A program made the position numbers and the translations under genes. Source: Phytoseiulus persimilis (lineage: Eukaryota > Arthropoda > Arachnida > Mesostigmata > Phytoseiidae). Taken from it: DNA of 64,000 nt. The notes under the pieces were generated by a model, which made no database searches, was not told where the DNA came from, and worked only from the letters and a program-made list of their open reading frames with translations. Of this stretch, positions 24,385 to 35,720 are shown one piece after another. The stretch's first letter is position 1, and the number at the start of each line of letters is the position of its first letter. The stretch covers positions 47,430,001 through 47,494,000 of the forward strand of contig CM075101.1 of assembly GCA_037576195.1 (NCBI GenBank). The letters run 5' to 3'.

Positions 24385-25660
24385 GGAAGGAAATCATCGT
24401 TATTTTCAGGACATTCATGCTGATCGAAACGTTGTAACGGACAAGATTTTTGATGTTCCGATCACAGCGGAGTTTGAGGAAGAAACAGACTAGGGCCAGT
24501 TCGCGCGCACGATCTTGCTCACGTAACAGTGGTCCCCAAAAACTGAAATAATCATAGCGTCAACAAACCTCGAGTCGAGTCATGCTGGATTCGTAATGCA
24601 ACAGTCCTCCGCCCCGGCAAATGAACTAGCTCCCCGCGCCCCGAGCCCATTTTAAGGCCTGATTCTGGTCGCAAGCGATCGCCAACCGCTCTCCGCAAGT
24701 CCCTTTCCCTCCCAAGGGTGTATTCTGCTTTGGGACACCCTAGATTAGATGAGTCTAAGCAAGATTGGTTGTGACTATTTATATCGAGGGAACTATCGTT
24801 AACCAAGCGTTGCCATGAACGCGTAAGTTCATCAGATAACCGTGCAAGAATGACGGCGATCGACTGCGCCTCAACCTGCTATGCGACACCGGATGTATTC
24901 GAATCGTTAGCTGAGCCAAAGTTGCCAGGTTTATTTGACAGGTGAACCGATTATTTCAAAGTGTGGGAACGGTTCGGGAAACCTCCATTGAAACTTGACG
25001 ACGGTTCCCGGCTTATTAAGAACGTCAAGTTCCGTTGAGCGATTGGAGCTCCGGGGATCTCTGGGAGAATCGGCCTTATCTAATCTGAATCAGATAGGCT
25101 TCGCGTCGATCGCGTTCAAGGCACAAATGAGCCTCCGAACCGTGGTTCCCTCCGTGAATGCGTAGTATTCTCACAATGAGATCGCTGTATAAGTCAATAT
25201 CCCCCAATCCATCGCAGTCCATTGAAATCGGCGTGATTGCAGAAGGGGAATAATGTCCCGCTGCTATCGGAATGGAGCTCCATATCGAAGCAGATCGTGT
25301 TTCGATATCAAGCAGGTCGTAATATTTCGTGTTTGGTTCAGCTCGCTCTTGAAGCTATCTTCATGAATCGGGCAAGTACGCGTATCGAACACGTCTCGAG
25401 CGTCATATGAACTAATGGTTCAAGGTTTCACTCAAATCTGTAAGCTAATCGAGTGTATCAGACGACAGAGGGCACGAGAAGTGCATCATGCCATGCACAG
25501 ATTGCCAAAGGAATAATCAAGGAGGACTCCCTCATAAGTGAGGAAGCCGAGATCGATGGTGTGGGCCCTCACAGATCCAATCGCCTTCCTCAGTTTCAGA
25601 AATTCAGTTTCCTGAAAGAGCTGTGGAAATTCAACATCAGCGATCTCTTCGCTCCACCCC
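24385..25660. other. Intergenic; no gene seen
   Basis: No recognisable coding sequence. It lies upstream of the adenylate kinase start and leads into the inverted repeat beginning near 25665. Confidence 0.45.
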
Positions 25661-25664
25661 CCCC

Positions 25665-26270
25665 CCTTGCCCAGGAGGTGATTCCGGAGATGGCCCTCCT
25701 TTTCAGGGTCTTTCCGTATGTGATGAGGAAAACGTCACATTTCTTTCGGATCGGACTCGACGCCTTCAACGCTCAGGAAGAGGCCGGCCATCAGCCAGTA
25801 GCCAGAAAACCGACTGAAGTAATCTCGACTCTTCGAAAAATAGCAATCGTTCGTATCTAGAGTTTCATTCCTGACAGGAATGCTTTCAAGAACTGAGGGC
25901 GGAAAACTGAATGAGGGTGATTTGCGGTGACCATCAAAAATCGCCGGATCGACCCGGCAACCCCAAATTCAGATAACTCGGCCACAGGAGCCATACCTTC
26001 AATTCCGCCTCTTCGAGGAGTTGTGCGAGGGCAACGAGATTGCTTATGTGATGGGACCTCGAAAAAACGTGTGGATACGATCGCTTGCCATTTTTAAGGC
26101 GTCAAAATAAGTTCTATCGGTTTTCTGGCTAGTGACCGACTTCCTCTTGCGCTTTGAACGCGACCCCAGCGAGTCCGATCTGATGAACCCGACCGTTTCC
26201 CTGATCATTATCGGGAAGACCCCGGAAAACAAAATGGATCATCCTCGGGATCACCTCATGGCCGCGATTT
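25665..26270. repeat. Inverted repeat with ~200-bp arms (hairpin/MITE-like)
   Basis: The left arm (about 25665-25860) and right arm (about 26070-26270) are reverse complements with scattered mismatches and small indels. Shared landmarks are agccagaaaaccga, cggatcggactcg/cagatcggactcg and aggtgat near the outer ends. The loop is about 210 bp. Open frames on both strands here are mirror images of one another and are not genes. The structure fits a non-autonomous foldback element. No terminal duplication was identified. Confidence 0.75.
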
Positions 26271-26732
26271 CCATCACACCCACTTCAACAAAAACTCGAA
26301 TGACTCTTTGATTTCTGACATCAAGGCTCGAAAATTGCGCAAAAGTTAAAAATGGCACCCTCTGTTATTTGGCCTAGCGGAATGTAATATGAAATTGTGT
26401 TTCTTCTGAAATTGGCGGACGGTGCCGCCCATCTCAAAACAGCAGGATCTGCGCTCAATGTCATCTTCCCGAGTCTGGTTCTCGTAGCCAGAGCTGTACA
26501 TGCGCTCCGGAAGACATTCGTCAGTAGGTCTCGAACGTAAACGAACTTATCGCGAACGGGAAGAAAGAATCTTCCTGGGGGCACCTCCCAGGATAACGAC
26601 GTTCGAAGAGACCACTCCGCCTCCAGGTCCGATCCTGATCCGGTTGGGGACATGGATTACCACCGCTGTTTGGTACTCACAACATCTTGAAAGTTTTGTA
26701 GCAGTTGAGGCACCCTCGGACGCAAGCGAAGC

Positions 26733-28092
26733 TACAGTCCGCAACACGAATTTATCGACACGCATTCTATGTGGATGATTTCCGCACCCGCTGGATAACG
26801 AAGTCAGTGTTGCCATGGGAATTCCACTAGGTGCGACAGACTTTGAGATTATATCAACCGACTGAGAAGAACGAAGTTTAGGCTCAGGATCGAACATATT
26901 TGATATCCAGCTGTAACACGAAATTATCGACAGCGTTGAAATCGCGCATTCGGTTGGAGTTTCAGCATTTTCTCGTGAGGCTGATACCGACGCACGTCAA
27001 GTTAGTGCTAACGAAGGACACACAAGTACGATTTGTCGACTCAGAACTCCGGCTCGTCAAGATTTGTGAGAAAGAATTCATTCCCTCAATATGGGACGAA
27101 AACCGGCTCTGACTCCTCAAGAAAGGATTCGCATCGATCAATTACACGGCTCTGGGCTCGCAGCAAGAGCTATCATCTGAAATTCAAGAAAATGTGCGGG
27201 AAGCCCCCGCTGACGAAAAAGCACCGAGACACTAGGCTCGATCGCGCCCAGGAATGGATGAGTTGGACTTCGGAATGGGATAAAGTTGTCTTCAGCGATG
27301 AGAAAAAATTCAATCTGGACGGCCCGGATGGATTCCATAACTACTATCACGATCTTCGGAAAGAGCCTCGATTCTATTCCAAAAGACAGTCCGGGGGCGG
27401 TTCAGTTATGATCTGGGGAGCGGTCAGTCGCCGCGGGACGTTCCAAATCATCTTCGTGGAGACAATAATGCGTTCCGTGGACTATAAGCTGCTACTCGAG
27501 AACCACCTGCGACCTCAAGCTTTGGAGAAAGTTGGAACGGATTTCATCTTCCAGCAAGATTGCGCCTCCGTGCACACGGCGGCGATAATCAAAGATTGGT
27601 TCCGGGAGAGCGGAGTACGTTTTCTTGACTGGCCTCCGAAGAGCCCCGACCTGAACATTATTGAGAACCTCTGGGGAACGTTAGCTCGGCTCGTCTATCC
27701 CAATGGGAAGCAGTACAACTCAAGAGAAGAACTGAAACATGCGATTCTTTCTTCTTAGGCCAGAATTGGGGAACGAGACATAAAACCACTCTATGATTCT
27801 CTCCCAAGGCGCATTTTTGAGGTCATCAAGGCGAAAGGGGGTTCGACGAAGTATTAACTTTCGAGAATTCCGAAATCGTGGAATAAGTCAGCCTGTCGAT
27901 AATTTCATGTTACGGCTCGAAATCGATTTTCTGGAATCTTACGCGTCGTCTTCCTCGAATCGAAGAAATATTCTATCGCCACAATCGTGGTGATGCTGGG
28001 AGTATTCCATGGCAGCATCAACATCATCTCTCTTTGTCATCAGGAATAGTCTAGAAAACTTGACTGTCGATAATTTCGTGTTGTGGGCTGTA
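26733..28092 (+). mobile_element. Tc1/mariner-superfamily transposon (Tc3-like, IR/DR ends)
   Basis: Four related ~28-bp sites share the core aacacgaaattatcgacag. Two lie at the left end (26733-26761, 26908-26935) and two inverted at the right end (27892-27919, 28064-28092). The spacing within each pair is about 175 bp, the inverted-repeat/direct-repeat plan of Tc3, Minos and Sleeping Beauty elements. TA dinucleotides border both outer sites (26733-26734 and 28091-28092), as expected for TA target duplication. The interior encodes a DD34E transposase remnant. Total length of about 1.36 kb is short for this type because the transposase is internally deleted. Confidence 0.88.
27091..27857 (+). 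pseudogene. Tc1-family DD34E transposase, inactivated
   Basis: The ATG at 27091 begins a helix-turn-helix start (MGRKPALTPQERIRID) that hits a stop near 27178. The catalytic part is then read in another frame from about 27170, without the intervening DNA-binding residues, so a deletion/frameshift has removed part of the N-terminal half. The catalytic core is well kept: VVFSDEKKFNLDGPDG (first D), FQQDCASVHTA (second D) and PPKSPDLNIIENLWG (E) with exactly 34 residues between second D and E. An in-frame TAG at 27756 interrupts the protein. The same frame then continues for about 32 more family-like residues (PRRIFEVIKAKGGSTKY) to TAA at 27855. No functional product is expected. Confidence 0.9.
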
Positions 28093-28261
28093 TCAGCATC
28101 CGTCAGACCCAGCAGTTAGTCGGGGATAAATCTTTGAAAGACCTTTAAAGGATGATTGAAAGATTGGGAGAAAGTGACCGTCCTGTAAAGGGAAATACGT
28201 ATATTTTCAGAGCATGTTCATTGCAGTAGCGTAGGGAGAGAGGGCGGCGAGGGGGGTGGGC

Positions 28262-28592
28262 GGTTCGCCCCGGGCATCAGATCGCTAGGGGCGTCAGAAT
28301 GCCTCTCCATGCCTGTTACCTTGGGGAGTTCTTCCAGGTAGATTCTTTCTTCGGAATCCTCAGAGTTGGGCAAAGTACGATAGTTGCGTCTGATTTTTCC
28401 GCCCATGACGAACGATCATCTATTTTTCGTCTCCCTTCCTGATCGAGAGGTCACGCTCAGTTCTCTTTGTTTCTGCCTCAGATCAAAGATCGAGCCAACG
28501 CAGTTGACAAACCCCGGTGTCCTATCTATAGAGATGCTCTTCACAGATGAGTTTACCTTCAAGGAGTCCATGGAAGAGTTCGCAGCTTTTTC
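28262..28592. repeat. Dispersed repeat, copy A (second copy at 58.55 kb)
   Basis: This stretch matches 58555-58990 in the same orientation: the shared order includes catcagat..., atgcctgt, ttcttccaggta/tctcccaggtat, tccttcctgat, cgctcagttc, gatc..agatcgagccaacg and gcagcttttt. The other copy has about 75-100 extra bases. The minus-strand translations of both contain TGM-RxSDAPS-LM-GA-R, faintly like a retrotransposon polyprotein. I cannot classify it. Confidence 0.7.
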
Positions 28593-28811
28593 GTGTATCT
28601 GGGGTAATTCGAGTATACCATCAGTGAGCCTTAATAGCATTCATCGTCTCAGACCTCGAAAAAAGAGTGGGAGGAGGGGGGGGGGGGGACATCGAATCCG
28701 CCACGGGCATCATGGAGGCTCGCTACGCCACCGGTTCATTGCTCTGAGAAACACGCCCGGTCCCATCGGCAAGCGCCTAAGGAAGGAATGTTAGTCTATC
28801 ATCGACCGCGG

Positions 28812-29560
28812 AGCAGGACAACTCGTCGCCGACATCTCGTCGCCGGACAGCTCTTCGCTGACGATTCGGCGCCAGAGCGACTCATCGCAGGACAACTCGT
28901 CGCTGAGATGACTCGTCGCCGGACAGCTCATTTCAGTCCATAGAATCACCGGCGGAGGTGACGCAGTGACATGAGCGCCATTCCGTTCGCGCCTGTTTCG
29001 GAGCGCCAGCTTACCTCCGCGGGAGAAGACTAGAAACTGCGGTTATCGTTGAGTATCGCCTTAAATCCGCGACTCGGCCTCTGGGGTTGTCCTGCATCGG
29101 GGCACGGGTTTCATCAAGGGCAGCTTGATTTCAATGATCAGACCGTAGAACCAGATATTCGACTGAATCGACATCCTGACGAGGCGTTTACGAACCAGAC
29201 CCGGGAATCGGGAACGGAGGAGGTCGAATCAGAAAAACGGAAAATTTCGACACGGGTTTCTGGTTTCGAAAGAGTAGACCGAAAGTCGGCATTCTGATGA
29301 GGTTAATTTCGTTCGTCTGTCAAAATTGCGAATGAAGCGCCAGGTGGGTTGACTACTTTTCCTTCTGCACGTTGCAGTACTCGATTCCCCGTGGATTCCG
29401 AGGAAACTCAGTTCCCGGCGTCGAGTTGGTTGGCGAAGAGTTGTCCCGGGACTAGCCGCTTTGGTGGCGAGTTTCCTGGCGAAGATTCATCCCAACGACG
29501 AGTTGTCCGGCGACAAGTTCCCGACGGCGAGTCGTCAGCGACGAGTTGTACTGTACCGCA
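28812..29560. repeat. Inverted pair of minisatellites, Foldback-like
   Basis: From about 28812 to 28925 there are irregular tandem units of the type gacaactcgtcgccg. From about 29400 to 29560 the same units recur in reverse complement (cgacgagttgtccggcgaca). The spacer is about 475 bp without a gene. Inverted arms made of short tandem repeats are characteristic of Foldback transposons. The arms are diverged and no target duplication was recognised. Confidence 0.6.
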
Positions 29561-30792
29561 TCGACCGCTATCCCGACTGGACTCGAATGAAGAGGCTGGC
29601 AGAAAAGTGGAGTAGCAGTCCATTTCGGAGAGGTGTTGGAAATTCCAGTCCAGAACGAATCACGTCGTCCAAGTACGCGTTGGTGATTTCCGTGGATGTC
29701 GAATGCGCGTTTTCCATGTCGAAATGCGCTAAGCGATTGCCGACGAAGGTTTACGCTCGAAAATTTTGGGACAGTACTCATAGTAAATTCTGATCGGTTG
29801 TTCCATTCTGCATATGAATTTGAAGATGCAGAACCCCATTTTTGAATTCATATTTCCACTATCTTCAGCGTATAGATGCATGCATATTTCCGAGTTTCCT
29901 CTTGCATCGAAGTACGAGCGCTGCTAATTGTGCATGTTACGAACCATTCGAGCCGAATGGACGGCGCACATTTGGTTTCGGTGAGCTCTGAACAGAAACT
30001 GGTGAGTACTGAGAGTTCCGCCTCCTTATGCGGTGTCTCCCGAGCAGCGCATTGTTTCTCTCGCTTTGGAAACCTTTACCGGATTCTGCCAAGCTCAACA
30101 TACTATCTCCATGGAGGTTGCTCTCACGGAACGGACTAGGCTTGGCTGGAGAAGCTTCATCGCATTCTCAAGCCAGCCAGAACAACTCGGAATCTGTGAG
30201 CACTGCAATTCCGAGCGGCGGTTCTCCGAGTCGGCACTGAGATGCCCAGTTGCGCCCGATTCCAGGTGCCAGAGCGGTCTGACATAGAAATTCGTCAGGC
30301 GTCGGCTCGATTTTTTTTCGCGTCCCTGGACGTTATTTTCCAGACGTCCCTCGAGAGAAATATGAATGGCGAACAATATCACTCCATCCCGATATAAGCC
30401 AAAATCAGGCGGATCTTCGTGTAGCGGTGTGAGAAGATATCGCATCGAAAGAATTTTTCAGGCTAGGAAATTATTTTATTCAAAGTTCTCTACTGTTCGC
30501 TTGAGCAATTTCTTGTCCTACACACAGAAAATACATGGTTTCTACTACTCGGTCCTCAATTTACGCTTTCACTTAAATAGACTTTCCATGTTCAAGAGCC
30601 TCGTCTGAGCTCTTTGGTCATCATGTTCTCGTTTATAATCCTCTGTGAAATCTATCTAGACACAATGTACATACGCTCACTGGACATAAGGAGGCGTTTC
30701 CAACCGAAAACTCTCGTTTTGGCTCCCAGTGAATCCCTAGCGAACGTCGCGCGCTTTTTTGGTTTTCCGCTAATCATCGCTAAGGAATTCAA

Positions 30793-32251
30793 TCAGAGTC
30801 GGTTCTCGTCGTTCTCGCTTAGCAACGACTTCGAGCACGACGGTGGAGTCATGAACGATTCGGGCAAGGCTGTTCGCTTCCTACTCGAGGTGGGGGTCTT
30901 CATGAGCGCTGTGGCTGCCATCTGGGTCTTCAGACTCTGGGCTTTTTCCAAGAGTCGCAAGCTGACGTTGTACGCCTGCTTATTAAACTCCGCGGTGCCA
31001 CCTTGCTTCGCGGGAGATTCTTCTCGGAGCGTTTGGGAAAACGGTTTGACCCACTGGACGCAATCGTCGATGTCTCTGGCGCTCAAGCCGCTGACCCGTT
31101 CCATTTCTTCGACGCCCAAAACATGAAAGACGATTGAAGCAGCTAAATGTTGAGGAAGGAAGTTCATGCACTCCATGTCGAGAGTGCAGAGATCGAGCAG
31201 TTGTGCACAAATGTTGAACTCTTGCAGGCAGATGTCGGCAGTGTACAAGTCCCTCTTCACAGTCGTATCGCCGTTCTCCTGGAGCTGCGATAGCTGGAGG
31301 AGCAACGTCAACCAGTTGTTCGCCGTCATTGGACAAATATCCCACTTGAGCTTGGTGAGGATGGCCATCTCCTTGGCAATGATTTCGCGTTCCTCACAAG
31401 CGCCGTCGGAAACGTACGAATATTCATTAATTTGAGGCGGATAGATCTCTTCCATCTTGCCCGATATGAAGAGACAGGACACACCAACAAGTTGCAGTTG
31501 GTCTTTGGGCAAGTTCTCGGTGGCTTGAAGATACCTTTGAAGGAAAACATGATGTTCAGAAGACAGCCGGTCGAGTGACTCCACAGTGATCCAAATGGAG
31601 TTCTGAGGATCGGACTCTGATATCAACGAGAGGAGTTACAAACCTATCGAATAGATTCATGGCGAGGTAGTAGGTGTCTCTGTGCAGTTGATAAACTTCG
31701 GAAACTTCAATCAGCCAATCGAGAAGGATGGCTCGCATCTGAGGTTTGAAAGCTGGGTTCTGTTCGAGGATCTTCGACATGGAGGCTACTTGACTATTGG
31801 ACCTCATGAGGGTTGTCCACAAATCGTCGCCGTTCGCCCACTTGAAGTTCGCCGGCATCGCTTTCGGTCGTCGAGCGTTGAAAAGGAAATTGCGGATGGA
31901 AGCTTCTGGAGTGACTTCCAAGACGGACAAGGGCATGCGAGCGCGCTTCTGAGGGGTCGTCAGGGCGCTAGGACTCTGAGAACAGACGACGAAAAACCGG
32001 TTATGGCTCTTTTCGGTCAACGCCGACAAGATAAGATGGTCAGCTCGGCAGCTCTGTGGATGGTCGGTGCCCTTCAGGCTCCTACTCACTTGGTCTTTAC
32101 GTTTCCTCCCCAGAATCGTGGGTGTCGACGATGTGCTCGGTGTTTCTCTGAGAGTTCGTTTTCGGGAGCCCTTCTTTGACGACTCGGCTTCCGAGGAGCT
32201 CCCCGCATTGCTCAACAGACTAGTTATTTTCATCTGTTTTTTCTGTGACAT
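30793..32251 (-). CDS. CycE: G1/S-specific cyclin E
   Basis: Cyclin E activates CDK2 for the G1/S transition in the nucleus. Three minus-strand exons join in phase: 32251-32090, 31975-31644 and 31534-30793, giving 411 residues. The N-terminus is Ser/Lys-rich (nuclear localisation-like KKGSRKR and GRKRKDQ). The cyclin box begins with the hallmark MRAILLDWLIEVSEVYQLHRDTYYLA, split after DR and followed by LVGVSCLFISGKMEEIYPP. The second cyclin fold has LLDLCTLDMECM. The C-terminal tail holds MKTPTSS and FMTPPSCS, matching the TPPxS-type Cdc4/Fbw7 phosphodegron of the family and implying ubiquitin-mediated turnover. The start ATG was chosen because an acceptor-like tract directly precedes it. 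An upstream in-frame ATG at 32302 is less convincing. The first intron (114 bp) is a multiple of three and lacks stops. Confidence 0.95.
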
Positions 32252-34840
32252 TTCGGTGACCTGGAAGAGCCGATAATCAGAATCGTTGCGCAACCCCACC
32301 AAGTTTCAACCACGCTCCGCCAAGCGCCTCGAGGCTCCGGTCGGACATACAGAGGGCTTTGAATCGACTGTTTGAAACTCAGTTGACAACCCCTCTCGTT
32401 ATCGACTGCGAAGGGAGATCAACTCCGCTTTGAATTTCATGTAACGCCCAATGGCCCCTTCTCAGATTCCTGAGTCGAAGATGATCGAAGCGCTTTCTGC
32501 GGCAATGGACTCAACCGAGCCCCTCGTTCGAAATTTTCACAGGCGTTTTCCGCCGGCGGCACCGATTGATATCGACTCCAATACCGAATGGTGAGAGATG
32601 ATCGCGGAATTCCACAACGCCGTCAGCGAGAATAAATTCCGTTCATCTCCCTTCCTGATACCCTCCAGCCCAGCGGTGTTCTCTCTCGAAGACCTCGATC
32701 ATCCCCAACAACCTGCGATGATTCAGTTTTCGGAGCGGAGTGCGGGGTGAACTGGATTACGATGATTATCATTGAACGCCGAAAATTTCTGATCCAAGGA
32801 TCGCCACGCGCCCAAGCACTCACGTTGACTTCGAAATTCAATGAGCACTCCCAACTCACACCGCCGAGTCCTCACTCGCGATAACTCAGAACTCCCACGC
32901 CGGAGCTGATGAAAACACAGAACTGGACCACAGTTTTCCCGCCAGTTCGGTTGAGTGCCGGTAATCCAAACCCGTGACGGCTGCATGATACGCTCGTCCT
33001 AAATCAGATGGTGCGCCATTGGAACGTTCGGGCGCCAATCCAGCCCGCCACTTCTAAACTAGTGTCTACCATTGAGAGACAAAAGGCTCCCGCCAAAATG
33101 CTCGTTTGGTTTCGAGCACACCTACGACAGTTCGCCGCGTCTTTTCGGGGAGCAGGACGCGTCATTGAATAGTATCGATTTGCGCCTGCGTACGTGCCCG
33201 AACGACTACAATGCCGAGTAGAACGTTCCGCTCGTAGAAAGCAGGTGTTGGGGACGAGCCGTCACGGAGTCTGGTTACCGGAGTCGCGCCTCCGCTGAAT
33301 GGGTGTTCCACAACATGAATAATTCTCCGAAGAAGCCAACTCGCGCCGCGCAACTTTTCAGCGGTCTCAACGAAAGAATTTCCACAACGGATCTTCCAAC
33401 GTTTTTCTGTGCGAGTCGCCTCGACGTCAGAATGAATTGGGAGAGTTGACGTTTGCCCGCCAATGGCAAATCGAACCAGCAACCTGTTGGAAGCTGGAAC
33501 CTACGCGAAACACCCGAGTTCGCGCCAAACGAATCGATTCGACCTCCCGCACGATGAGAGGCCGGCCAACACTCCTGCAGCGGAAGTTTGCATGTGATTC
33601 CCGGTGGGGTTGTCGGACTCTGGGAGGCCCATTGTAGGCCGGTTTCGCTTGAGGCTCTGTTGTTTTGATGGGAGGAAGCGATTCCCGTTGACGGCGATGA
33701 TTCTCACCTCGTCGAGGCTGAGCAAGACGATAGAAGAGCGAATTCGCACCGAAACTATCAGCTACGCAATGGAATTCGCCGCGAGTGCAAGGGGCCCTGA
33801 CCCAGAATACCCCGCTACGGAACCCTACAACAGCCGAAGTCGACTGGATTCGCGCAAGAACTCAACACTCACCGGCTGTCCCGCTCCGAGGAAACTTTTG
33901 ACTAGGAGGTCAAGTAGTCAGCAAAGTTTCCCGACTTGAATTTGAACGATGCATCAGTTTTGTTCCCTCGAGAGGCGACTGCACGAAGCACACAGAGCGC
34001 CTAAAACGCTGCTTGACTCTCAGAGCAGACGAAATTCGCGCTCTTTTCGTCAGAGGGCGCCACCGGCTTTCGAGCGCCTGAATGGTGGCGATCGCGGGTA
34101 AAGCGGAGCATGGAGATATTTGCGAACCCAAATACGTCTTTATTGAACATACTCCGCGTGGGAGTCCAAACAGAGCATCAACACTCCGAGTGGGGATATT
34201 CTTCTCACTCGCGCATTGCAGGTGTATGGGTCCAGGATCAGTTCCTCCTTGGCTCCCGGGGATGTTTGCTGCATCCCTGTCCCAGAAGAGACATGGGCGA
34301 TTGAAAATAGCGCATGAATTGAGATCGGATGGAGCTCGTAAGTGAATCGGATCTTCCACGGATCTCGAAAGAGCAATTCGACGACGGTCTTCAAATATGC
34401 TGGTTTTGTCGCTTGTATTTTTCTCACTTCGCTGTCGCGGTCCGTGGTTTGAATAGAAGCCTACGCAAGTAGCGCCAGCGATACAGTTTGCCATAATCGG
34501 AGCACCCACAGACTTACCGAAGTGGGGGAGGGGAACGGTGTTCCGTAACCCATATATGTTGGGATTATTCGCGAAGCCAGAGCTGGGAGAAAGTTCTCTC
34601 TCACTCACTTGGATTTATTTGTCCCGGACCATATTGCGTCAGGATCTAGCTACGAACGAGCTCTGGGTAGAACCCTCCACTTCCTTATGGGATCGAACCA
34701 TGATCAACTGCGCCCCTGGGGGTGCAGATTTTTTTATTCATCATCATGGAACAAGTGTTTTCGGCGTGCGTGCTCAAGCCCACTACTGCACCACGTTCAG
34801 GGCCGGATTCATGGACAGGCTGCAAGGGATTATCGCCCCT
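32252..34840. other. Intergenic; no gene seen
   Basis: This is upstream of cyclin E. Open frames occur on both strands (for example 33910-34608 minus) but are mutually overlapping, lack motifs and show no splice-supported continuation. I regard them as chance. Confidence 0.4.
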
Positions 34841-34844
34841 CGAA

Positions 34845-34950
34845 CTGGAATAAACTGTCGCCCCTGCGCTGGGAGAAATCGCCGCCACTAGGCTGGAAGA
34901 AATCGCCGCCACGAGACTGGAAGAAATCGCCGCCCTGAACTGGGAGAGAT
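34845..34950 (+). repeat. Short tandem repeat, ~24-bp unit
   Basis: About four imperfect copies of a unit containing ggaagaaatcgccgccac. It may be simple minisatellite DNA. No gene overlaps. Confidence 0.7.
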
Positions 34951-35720
34951 TGCTTCAGGTTCCGGGGATGGGGAGCCCTAGATTCCCATCGCCACAATAT
35001 TAGATCGATCTGCCGCCCACGAATAAAACTCCGGTTGCAAGGAACTTCCTACGCGATCTCCGTACGAAAAAAATCAATTGCGAGAGAACTGAGGGATGAC
35101 CGCCCGTGATCGAGGAATTCGGAAGAATGTACTCGCAGTTTTCTTAAACGGAGACAATGATTGCTCTATTACTCGCAAGTCGTTGCGTAGAATGTGAACC
35201 ATCTGTGCGACAATGAGCCCGAACGACCGAGATATGTTCAGTGTCCACTGAGATTGGTCGAAATAAGCATTTCATTCATTCTGCAGGAGAATTCGCTTTC
35301 CACTCGCAAGCCTGGAGAGCTCTCAAGGTGGATATCTGGAGGTCTTCACGCGGGCTTCCATCCGAGCTGAGCAATTCTCATTCGGATGCGGCTGCTCGAG
35401 GCTCACTCCTTTCTGCTCTTATCGTCAAAGTAGTCCAATCTGAACGCCATCGTTCAATAGGTTTGAATCTTTTTTTTTGTCGAATGGGGACCTCTTTACA
35501 TTCATGAGGCTAGCCCCCTCCTCGCTCTCAATGGAACGTGGCAGGGTTTGTGTATTCCGTGCTTTCCTCAGAACCTTGACGGCTTCGTCCGACTACAAAA
35601 AGTATGTCTACGAAGCCGTCAAAGCCAAGCTCGACGGAGCATGGCGGAGAATAATGGCAGGGAAGAAATATCTCGAGCGATGTGGACAGTACTAAACAGC
35701 GCGAGGAACATCGAACACTT

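Noticed and set aside
26908..27919. A smaller Tc1 element nested in a larger one
   Set aside because: Equal ~175-bp spacing of site pairs at both ends is better explained by a single IR/DR element, with TA flanks at the outer sites.
28480..29560. CRISPR-like array from short repeats
   Set aside because: Repeats are imperfect, unevenly spaced and inverted relative to each other in eukaryotic DNA; this is minisatellite or foldback structure.
33910..34608. 232-codon minus-strand open frame
   Set aside because: Overlaps plus-strand frames, lacks motifs and has no splice-supported continuation.
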